From NCBI GenBank assembly GCA_046483125.1, contig JAWODU010000014.1, positions 1 through 8,183 on the forward strand: a stretch of DNA of 8,183 bases, in the 5' to 3' direction. Shown here one piece after another: positions 1 to 5,198 of the stretch; position 1 is the stretch's first letter; the number at the start of each line of letters is the position of its first letter. The position numbers and the translations under genes are program-made. The notes under the pieces were generated by a model. That model worked only from the letters and a program-made list of their open reading frames with translations, ran no database searches and was not told where the DNA came from. The DNA is from JAWODU01 sp046483125 (GTDB taxonomy: Bacteria > Verrucomicrobiota > Kiritimatiellia > UBA8416 > JAWODU01).

Positions 1-117
1 GTCAACGAATTTGCCAGCCCGTGAGAGCGCGTCCTCATCCGGGCTGTAGTTCTCGCGATCATCACGGTTGGCCAATCGGGGGTTGAAGAACTCACCACGC
101 ATGTGGTCGACGGCCAA
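1..117 (-). other. Unidentified open frame at left edge, abutting broken tuf
   Basis: Reading on the minus strand from the TTG at 115-117, just after an in-frame TAG (118-120), a frame stays open for 39 codons to the window edge. It includes the stretch MRGEFFNPRLANRDDREN and ends in GKFVD. It is in a different frame from EF-Tu and has no resemblance to EF-Tu domain I beyond residue 107. I do not recognise it. A second minus-strand frame is also open over the same 110 bases, so being open is weak evidence of coding. It is most likely foreign sequence joined to tuf, by a contig-end chimera or a real rearrangement, rather than a native gene start. Confidence 0.3.
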
Positions 118-445
118 CTACGATGCCGCCGTCCATCTGCGCCGCGCCCGTTACCATGTTCTTCACGTAATCCGCGTGGCCCGGGCAGTCAACGTGAGCG
201 TAATGCCGCTTGTCCGTGCTGTACTCAACGTGCGCGGTAGCGATAGTGAGAATCTTGGAGGAATCGCGGCGGCCGTGCGCTTCGGACGCTTTGGCGACCT
301 GATCATAGGTCTGCTCTTCAGCCATCCCCTTAAGAGACTGTACTTTCGTTATCGCCGCGGTTAACGTGGTTTTGCCGTGATCCACGTGCCCGATTGTCCC
401 CACGTTTATGTGCGGCTTTGTCCGGTCGAATTTTTCCTTAGCCAT
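92..445 (-). CDS. tuf: Elongation factor Tu, N-terminal part only (broken)
   Basis: EF-Tu is the GTPase that delivers aminoacyl-tRNA to the ribosomal A site. Residues 1 to about 107 are clearly EF-Tu. They hold the P-loop GHVDHGKT at 19-26, a switch-I region ending in ILTIAT with the Mg-binding Thr at about 67, and the G3 motif DCPGH at 86-90, followed by ADYVKN and AAQMDG. Switch I has GRRDSSK in place of the common EEKARG, a longer version found in some bacterial lineages. After MDGG the match stops and the frame ends at residue 117, whereas full EF-Tu is about 390-400 residues. The NKxD motif and domains II and III are absent. The ATG at 443-445 has a strong AGGAGG site (453-458, spacing 7). 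The gene lies 52 nt after tRNA-Thr, as in thrT-tufB. The break at about 120-130 is either an assembly junction, since tuf is often duplicated and breaks contigs, or a genuine truncation. Confidence 0.9.
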   Translation of the reverse strand: MAKEKFDRTKPHINVGTIGHVDHGKTTLTAAITKVQSLKGMAEEQTYDQVAKASEAHGRRDSSKILTIATAHVEYSTDKRHYAHVDCPGHADYVKNMVTGAAQMDGGIVVGRRPHAW

Positions 446-452
446 GGCTTAT

Positions 453-458
453 CCTCCT
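453..458 (-). promoter_or_regulatory. Ribosome binding site of tuf
   Basis: A perfect AGGAGG on the minus strand, 7 nt before the tuf ATG. It is the strongest Shine-Dalgarno site in the window and shows that this copy of tuf has an intact start region despite the broken body. Confidence 0.85.
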
Positions 459-497
459 GCTTATGTTCTTTATCCTGACACTCACTGCAAAAAAATT

Positions 498-573
498 TGG
501 AGCCCATGAGCGGGATCGAACCGCTGACCTCATCCTTACCAAGGATGTGCTCTGCCGACTGAGCTACATGGGC
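498..573 (-). tRNA. tRNA-Thr (anticodon GGT)
   Basis: A 76-nt cloverleaf with an encoded CCA end. The acceptor stem is GCCCATG with CATGGGC, then discriminator T and CCA. The D-arm is GCTC/GAGC, the anticodon stem CATCC/GGATG with loop TTGGTAA (anticodon GGT, reading ACC), and the T-arm AGCGG/CCGCT with loop TTCGATC. All stems pair fully. It lies directly upstream of tuf on the same strand, matching the widely conserved arrangement in which tRNA-Thr is co-transcribed with tufB. The Tyr and Gly tRNAs often found there are not seen in 574-761. Confidence 0.97.
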
Positions 574-726
574 CTCGGTCCCGTGCCGCTCACCGATGGG
601 CGCCAAACACAAGAAAACAACAGAGTACTACTCCCCCTGCCTACTCCTGATCGAGTATCAATAGAGAGTAGCTCTGCTGCTTAAAGAGTTATTGGTCCCC
701 GCCATCCCGAAACAAAATCGCGCCAA

Positions 727-754
727 AAGCTACCAGACTCGGAGTTTGTGTCAA
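727..754 (-). promoter_or_regulatory. Candidate promoter of tRNA-Thr-tuf
   Basis: A perfect -35 hexamer TTGACA (749-754) is followed after 16 nt by TAGCTT (727-732), a weak -10 matching TATAAT at 3 of 6 positions. A GC-rich stretch (GGCGCG) follows, resembling the discriminator of stringently controlled stable-RNA promoters. It starts just past the uvrB stop, in the gap 574-761, where nothing else is recognisable. The poor -10 keeps confidence moderate. Confidence 0.4.
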
Positions 755-761
755 CCACTTT

Positions 762-2765
762 TTAAGGTTTTTTTTGATCTCGCGCCTTCCCGGTCGAGCC
801 GCGTGAGTGCTTCAGTTCCTCAATCCGGTCGCGCAGGACGGCGGCCCGTTCAAATTCGAGCGCTTCGGCGGCCTCAAGCATTTCTCTCTTCAGATCCGCC
901 TCGGCCCTGTAAACATCGTATGACTCTCCTCCATCCCGGACAACCTTCTCTTCAATTTCCTCGCTTTCCCGCCTCAGGAGCATGTGATCCTGTATTTCTT
1001 TCTCAATTGTGCGAGGCGTGATATTGTGCTTTTTATTGTAATCAATCTGCTTTCTCCGTCTCGCCTCCGTTACTTCCAGCATTCTCCGCATCGAGCCCGT
1101 TAAGCTCTCGGCGTAAAGAATCACCCGGCCCCCGACGTGGCGCGCCGTTCTGCCCGCCACCTGGATCAGCGAAGTCTCCGACCTGAGAAAACCCTCCTTA
1201 TCCGCGTCCAGGATCGCCACGAGAGCCACTTCGGGAAGATCCAGGCCCTCTCGCAGAAGGTTGATTCCTATCAGGCAATCGAAATCCCCGCTTCGCAGAC
1301 GGTTTATGATATTCACACGTTCCAGAGACTGGATTTCCGAATGGAGATACTCGACCCTCAAACCACAGCCTTTCAGATACTCCGCCAGATCTTCGGCCGT
1401 CCTCTTGGTCAGGGTAGTCACAAGACTTCTTTCTCCCCGCCCGGCGCACGTCCTGATTTCATCCATAATGTCGTCCACCTGGTTTTCCAGCGGGCGCACT
1501 TCAACGGGCGGATCGACCAGGCCGGTAGGGCGTATCAATTGCCGGACCGGTTCCGGACACACGCTTCTTTCGAATGGTCCCGGCGTCGCCGTCGTAAAAA
1601 CAGTCAATCCTGTTCTATCAAGAAATTCATCCGAGTTAAGAGGCCGATTATCCATGGCCGACGGCAATCTGAACCCGTGTTCAACAAGGGTCCTTTTTCT
1701 TGCCCTGTCCCCGTTGTACATTCCGCGTATCTGCGGCCATGTTACGTGTGATTCATCTATTATCGTTAAAAACTCCCCGGGGAAATAATCCAGCAGGGTC
1801 GCCGGCGGCTCTCCCTCGGCGCGTCCGCTCAGGTGCCGCGAGTAATTTTCTATGCCCGCGCAATAGCCTATTTCCCTGAGCATCTCGATGTCGTACATTG
1901 TCCTGCTCTGAATACGCTGAGCTTCCAGCAGTTTGCCCTCATTTTCGAACCGGGCCACGTTTTCCTTCAACTCTTCCAGTATGGCGCTTATGGCAGTCTC
2001 TATCTTTTCGTAAGGCATCACGAAATGCCTGGCCGGCGAAATCAAGGCGGTTTCCGTTTCCCCTACTGCGTTTCCGGTCACGGGATCGATCTCCAATATC
2101 CGCTCCGCCTCATCCCCGAAGAAATCCAATCGAATTCCTTGCTTCGAGTACGATGGAAAAACGTCCACCGCATCTCCGCGTACCCTGAAAGTCCCCGGTT
2201 CCGGGGCGTAATCATTCCGGCGATAATGGATGTCCACAAGCCCGCGCAGAATTTCATCCCGTTCGACCGTCTGACCTTTCCTCACTTCCACCAGCATGCT
2301 CCGATAATCCTCAGGGGAGCCAAGACCGTAAATACACGATACCGAGGCAACGACAATTACGTCCCCGCGGCGCATGAGCGAGTTGGTCGCAGAGAGACGG
2401 TAACATTCTATCTGTTCGTTGATGGAGGCGTCCTTTTCGATGTATGTGTCCGTCTGGGGTATGTAGGCCTCCGGCTGGTAGTAGTCGTAGTAGCTTACGA
2501 AGTATTCAACCGCGTTATCGGGAAAGAAATTGCGAAGCTCTCCGTAAAGCTGTGCCGCCAGGGTCTTGTTGTGCGAAATAATCAGGGTCGGCCGTCCGTG
2601 GCGGGCGATCACGTTGGCCATCGTGAACGTCTTGCCCGATCCCGTCACGCCTTCCAGAGTCTGAAATCTTTCCGGCCTTTCCAGACCCGAGCAGAGCTCT
2701 TCTATCGCCGAGGGCTGGTCTCCTACGGGTTCAAATGACGAACACAGATTGAAAGCAGACTTCAT
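762..2765 (-). CDS. uvrB: UvrABC excinuclease subunit B
   Basis: UvrB is the damage-verifying helicase-like subunit of nucleotide excision repair. It is loaded by UvrA, then recruits UvrC for incision; UvrD displaces it. At 667 residues it matches the usual length (E. coli 673). Visible motifs are Walker A GVTGSGKT at 39-46 (K45), the beta-hairpin region SYYDYYQPEAYIPQTDTYI at 91-109 with Y92, Y93, Y95 and Y96 that clamps DNA, Walker B DESH at 337-340, TATPGPFE at 392-399, GINLLREGLDLPE at 500-512, motif VI QVAGRTARH at 535-543, and a C-terminal UVR helical hairpin (about 622-656) for UvrC and UvrA contact. It begins 21 nt after the ruvA stop with no clear Shine-Dalgarno site, so coupling to ruvA is likely. 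It should share the SOS-like operator upstream of ruvA. It occupies the position where ruvB usually follows ruvA. No intrinsic terminator is visible downstream. Confidence 0.98.
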   Translation of the reverse strand: MKSAFNLCSSFEPVGDQPSAIEELCSGLERPERFQTLEGVTGSGKTFTMANVIARHGRPTLIISHNKTLAAQLYGELRNFFPDNAVEYFVSYYDYYQPEAYIPQTDTYIEKDASINEQIECYRLSATNSLMRRGDVIVVASVSCIYGLGSPEDYRSMLVEVRKGQTVERDEILRGLVDIHYRRNDYAPEPGTFRVRGDAVDVFPSYSKQGIRLDFFGDEAERILEIDPVTGNAVGETETALISPARHFVMPYEKIETAISAILEELKENVARFENEGKLLEAQRIQSRTMYDIEMLREIGYCAGIENYSRHLSGRAEGEPPATLLDYFPGEFLTIIDESHVTWPQIRGMYNGDRARKRTLVEHGFRLPSAMDNRPLNSDEFLDRTGLTVFTTATPGPFERSVCPEPVRQLIRPTGLVDPPVEVRPLENQVDDIMDEIRTCAGRGERSLVTTLTKRTAEDLAEYLKGCGLRVEYLHSEIQSLERVNIINRLRSGDFDCLIGINLLREGLDLPEVALVAILDADKEGFLRSETSLIQVAGRTARHVGGRVILYAESLTGSMRRMLEVTEARRRKQIDYNKKHNITPRTIEKEIQDHMLLRRESEEIEEKVVRDGGESYDVYRAEADLKREMLEAAEALEFERAAVLRDRIEELKHSRGSTGKARDQKKP

Positions 2766-2786
2766 GACCGGAACTGAATTGCCGGA

Positions 2787-3371
2787 TTACCCGCCGAGGG
2801 CGCGCTTGATGATTTCTTCGACCGCGATCTTTGAATCGGCGCCCGCGCCCATGGTCGATTTTACCATTTTCCGCGCGGCGTCTTCCCTGTAACCCAGGGC
2901 CGTCAGCGCCAGAACGGCGTCGTTCATCCGGCTGTCGCCGCCGGCCGCGGCCAGACGGGCGTCGTCAATTTCGCCAAGCGCGTCATGCAGTTCAAGAACG
3001 ATGCGTTCGGCGGTCTTGCGGCCCACGCCTGAGATGGAGCTTATTCTTTTAACGTCGCGTTCGGCAACCGCCCTGCGGAACTCCTCTACCGACAATCCGC
3101 TCAGCGCGCTCAACGCCAGCTTCGGCCCGATACCCGTTATACCGAGCAGAAGAGTGAATATGTGCCTTTCCTCCCCGGTTATGAAACCGAAAAGCTGATG
3201 CGCTTCCTCCCTCTGGTAATCACAGGTAAGCAGGCGGCACTTTTCACCGACACCGGCCATGCGGTCGTAACTGCTCAAGGGAATGAATATTTCATAGCCC
3301 ACGCCTCCCACCTCCACCACGACCCGGGTGGGCTGTTTCTCGGCAATCTTTCCTTCAACAAAAGCTATCAT
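2787..3371 (-). CDS. ruvA: Holliday junction DNA-binding protein RuvA
   Basis: RuvA binds four-way junctions as a tetramer and loads the RuvB motor for branch migration. The 194 residues (E. coli 203) show the OB-fold domain I (about 1-63; starts MIAFVEGKI), with two acidic residues E55-E56 at the position of the acidic pin that separates strands at the junction. Domain II has two helix-hairpin-helix motifs, ITGIGPKLAL (about 78-87) and ISGVGRKTAERI (113-124). A linker is followed by the RuvB-binding domain III (about 148-194; NDAVLALTALGY). The ATG has a GAGGGG ribosome site at 3378-3383. It heads the ruvA-uvrB operon and has the CTGT-N8-ACAG palindrome 27 nt upstream. ruvB is not next to it and must lie elsewhere in the genome. 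Confidence 0.98.
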   Translation of the reverse strand: MIAFVEGKIAEKQPTRVVVEVGGVGYEIFIPLSSYDRMAGVGEKCRLLTCDYQREEAHQLFGFITGEERHIFTLLLGITGIGPKLALSALSGLSVEEFRRAVAERDVKRISSISGVGRKTAERIVLELHDALGEIDDARLAAAGGDSRMNDAVLALTALGYREDAARKMVKSTMGAGADSKIAVEEIIKRALGG

Positions 3372-3398
3372 GTTCCGCCCCTCATTCTAAATACCGTT

Positions 3399-3414
3399 CT
3401 GTCAAAGCTGACAG
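3399..3414 (-). promoter_or_regulatory. LexA-like (SOS) operator upstream of ruvA-uvrB
   Basis: The 16-mer CTGTCAGCTTTGACAG (minus strand) is an inverted repeat, CTGTCA/TGACAG around 4 nt. It fits the enterobacterial LexA-box layout CTGT-N8-ACAG. The same 16-mer recurs upstream of yebC, with matching flanks on both sides (about 35 bp conserved in total). It lies 27 nt before the ruvA ATG and contains a TTGACA hexamer (3400-3405). A well-placed -10 could not be assigned. ruvA and uvrB are classical SOS genes in E. coli, which supports the reading, but binding by LexA is inferred. Confidence 0.65.
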
Positions 3415-3683
3415 CATACTTATCTGTGTAACTGTCCTTGTTTCAGGTCATTAGCCGTTTTTCGACTCTCTCCCCTCTTTTCCCAATACACTTAAACGCT
3501 TTCTTAACCGCCACCCTTTCCGCCGCGGCGGACGCACACCCTTAACCGACCTGCTTACTCGTCACGTGCGGGCCGTTCCAACAGAGTCGTTTAAGCGTAT
3601 ACGACAAAGGGTAGCGGTTAAGTGTGCGATGAAGTGTTCCAACTTGTCCTACATCCGTTTTTTATGGAACTTTTGACACTACC
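3415..3683. other. Intergenic region between ruvC and ruvA
   Basis: No credible gene. The region holds the outer part of the conserved operator block (3415-3430), a pyrimidine-rich stretch on the plus strand (about 3464-3486), and the long inverted-repeat element at 3503-3622. The octamer CTTAACCG occurs at 3503 and 3541 and, inverted, at 3615. No hairpin with a U-run was found to serve as a ruvC terminator. Confidence 0.6.
3503..3622. repeat. Long inverted-repeat element A (120 nt)
   Basis: Seventeen-base arms at 3503-3519 and 3606-3622 pair at 16 of 17 positions around an 86-nt centre. The centre carries a 14-bp perfect palindrome, TCCGCCGCGGCGGA (3519-3532), next to the left arm, and a weaker GTCGT/ACGAC hairpin (3586-3605) against the right arm. 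A similar element in reverse orientation lies at 7613-7730. Both share a near-identical core (CTTTCCGCCGCGG followed by CGGACG), and their overall lengths are 120 and 118 nt. Likely a dispersed palindromic repeat or structured transcript; function unknown. Confidence 0.65.
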
Positions 3684-4181
3684 CTAAATACTCTCAGGCT
3701 GGAGCGCCTGGTACGATGTTCTGCTGTGCAGATGACAAACCGCGATGGCCAGCGCGTCGCCTTCGTCTTCGCCGGGTTCCTCCCGGAGACCCAGAATCGA
3801 CATCAGCATCCTCCGCACCTGGCTCTTGTCGGCCGAGCCGGTGCCGACCACCGCCTGTTTTACGCGCCTGGGCGAATACTCGTAAACAGCGACTCCCTGT
3901 GACGCGCACGACGCTATTGCCGCTCCCCTTGCTTCGCCCAGAACCATGGCGGTTCTGACGTTCCTGCAGTAAAAGCCGCCTTCCACGGCCGCTTCTTCCG
4001 CGGCGGTGGTTTCAATTACTTCGGCAATGCCTTCGTTCAGCCGGCGAAGACACTCCGAAACGGGCCGGTCCCGCGGCGCCTTGATTGTCCTGCGGGTCAC
4101 CGCCCTCAGGCAGTTGCCTTCCGCCTCAACGACGCCTATACCCGTTGAACGCAGAGACGTGTCAATGCCGAGAACACGCAA
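3684..4181 (-). CDS. ruvC: Crossover junction endodeoxyribonuclease RuvC
   Basis: RuvC is the dimeric Mg-dependent resolvase that cuts Holliday junctions symmetrically. At 165 residues it is near the family norm (E. coli 173). The RNase H-like acidic tetrad is complete: D7 in GIDTSLRSTG, E67 in AAVEGGF, and D139 and D142 in EDEGDALAIA. The conserved YSPRRVKQAVVGTGSADKSQ (about 102-121) carries the basic residues K108 and K119. The start is a TTG (4179-4181). This is supported by the match of MRVLGIDTS to RuvC N-termini and by a GGAG site (4190-4193) that sits inside the last codons of yebC. Only 5 nt separate it from the yebC stop, so translation is probably coupled, and control should come from the operator upstream of yebC. 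Confidence 0.97.
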   Translation of the reverse strand: MRVLGIDTSLRSTGIGVVEAEGNCLRAVTRRTIKAPRDRPVSECLRRLNEGIAEVIETTAAEEAAVEGGFYCRNVRTAMVLGEARGAAIASCASQGVAVYEYSPRRVKQAVVGTGSADKSQVRRMLMSILGLREEPGEDEGDALAIAVCHLHSRTSYQALQPESI

Positions 4182-4186
4182 TCGGC

Positions 4187-4942
4187 TTACTCCGAATCCA
4201 GTTCCTTGAAAATGTCGTCCGCTATATCCATGTTGGAATAAACGTCCTGGACATCGTCGTTATCTTCAAGTTCCGCAAGGAACTTCAGAAGAGAAGCCGC
4301 GGCGCCTTTATCCGCCACGGGAACCAGCGTGGACGGAACCAGCGATACCTGGGCGCTCGCGGCGGGGACCCCTTCTTGTTCCAACGCTTCGGTTACCTCC
4401 GCGAGACGCGTCGGCTCTGTCAGAATCTCGTACTGCTCGCCGTCCCGGCTCATGTCTTCAGCGCCCGCCTCCAGTACAATGTTCATAAGTTTTTCTTCTT
4501 CCACGGCGGAAGAATCCACGAAAATCTGTCCCTTGCGCTCGAAACCGTGGCTCACCGAACCCTGACCCGCGAGACTGGCGCCGTGTTTGGTAAACAGATG
4601 TTTTATTTCCGAAGCGGTTCTGTTCTTGTTATCGGTCAACAGCGTCACTATGAAACCCACGCCGCCCTGAGCGTACCCTTCGTAAGTGATTTCTTCGAAT
4701 TTCGTGCCTTCCAGTTCGCCTGAGCCCTTTTTAATGGCTCGCTCGACGTTGTCGCCCGGCATGTTCGCGCTCTTCGCCTTCTGTATTACAGTCCGCAACG
4801 CTGGATTTCTGTCGGGATTACTGCCGCCCTTGCGCGCCACAACCATCAGTTCCCTGCTGATCTTGCTGAATATCTTGCCGCGTCTGGCGTCGGCGGCGCC
4901 CTTTTTATGCTGGATCGTCTTCCATTTACTGTGTCCGCTCAT
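4187..4942 (-). CDS. yebC: YebC/PmpR/TACO1-family protein
   Basis: A full-length member (251 residues; family about 240-250). The start MSGHSKWKTIQHKKGAADARR is the family signature and its basic N-terminal domain. AKSANMPGDNVERAIKKG, ITYEGYAQGGVG and a repeated alpha/beta region follow, with an acidic C-terminus (ELEDNDDVQDVY). Members were long annotated as transcriptional regulators. More recent work links bacterial YebC and mitochondrial TACO1 to the ribosome, easing stalls at proline-rich stretches. Which role applies here cannot be told from sequence. The ATG is preceded by GGGGTGG close to the start. It is the first gene of the yebC-ruvC pair, an association kept in many bacteria, and has the LexA-like palindrome 25 nt upstream. 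Confidence 0.97.
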   Translation of the reverse strand: MSGHSKWKTIQHKKGAADARRGKIFSKISRELMVVARKGGSNPDRNPALRTVIQKAKSANMPGDNVERAIKKGSGELEGTKFEEITYEGYAQGGVGFIVTLLTDNKNRTASEIKHLFTKHGASLAGQGSVSHGFERKGQIFVDSSAVEEEKLMNIVLEAGAEDMSRDGEQYEILTEPTRLAEVTEALEQEGVPAASAQVSLVPSTLVPVADKGAAASLLKFLAELEDNDDVQDVYSNMDIADDIFKELDSE

Positions 4943-4967
4943 AAAACCACCCCGCTGTAAAAAAGTT

Positions 4968-4983
4968 CTGTCAAAGCTGACAG
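4968..4983 (-). promoter_or_regulatory. LexA-like (SOS) operator upstream of yebC-ruvC
   Basis: The sequence is identical to the 16-mer upstream of ruvA (CTGT-N8-ACAG, palindromic) and sits 25 nt before the yebC ATG. Similarity between the two sites continues on the distal side through an ACTT and a TCTGT block to about 5000, so the repeat covers more than the bare palindrome. The same protein should therefore bind both. LexA is the best candidate because ruv and uvr genes follow, but this is inference. Confidence 0.65.
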
Positions 4984-5198
4984 CACACTTTTCTGTCTAA
5001 TTCGCTCTCTTGCAGGGGGTTGGCCGGATCTGTGCCTTCTCCCCCGTTTTTCTTTCCGTTTCGCCTCACGATTACGCGCGACGATTACGATGGACGGCAG
5101 GGAGAGTTCCCCTCGTGGTCCGTAATCGCCACGTGAGTTCCGTTCCACGTGACAACGTGGTCACGGGATCGTCCGTAATCGTCAACCTGTTCCCCGTC
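4984..5198. other. Intergenic region between the EF-G-like gene and yebC
   Basis: No credible gene. It contains the distal half of the yebC operator block (to about 5000) and a nested set of inverted repeats at 5068-5182. After the EF-G-like stop codon, no hairpin followed by a U-run is visible on the minus strand, so a Rho-independent terminator cannot be called. Confidence 0.55.
5068..5182. repeat. Nested inverted-repeat element with CGATTACG arms
   Basis: The outer arms ACGATTACG (5068-5076) and CGTAATCGT (5174-5182) pair over 9 bp. Inside, CGATTACG (5082-5089) pairs with CGTAATCG (5121-5128), closing a hairpin tipped by GGGA/TCCC. A separate hairpin CCACGT/ACGTGG (5145-5160) fills the other side. 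The whole can fold as a three-way junction of about 115 nt. One more CGATTACGG occurs at 7831-7839 in the gene-free right end. Confidence 0.55.

Noticed and set aside
574..726. Further tRNA genes (Tyr, Gly) before tRNA-Thr
   Set aside because: No second T-arm or cloverleaf could be found in this stretch on either strand.
1833..2738. Long plus-strand ORF (301 codons) opposite uvrB
   Set aside because: It is antisense to a strongly conserved uvrB in all its motifs and has no recognisable domain; a shadow frame of GC-rich coding DNA.
3623..3683. Rho-independent terminator after ruvC
   Set aside because: GTTCC/GGAAC can pair after the stop, but with a 25-nt loop and no U-run on the minus strand.
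4939..5148. Minus-strand 69-codon ORF overlapping the yebC start
   Set aside because: It covers the operator and nested repeats, has no similarity I recognise, and ends just inside yebC in another frame.
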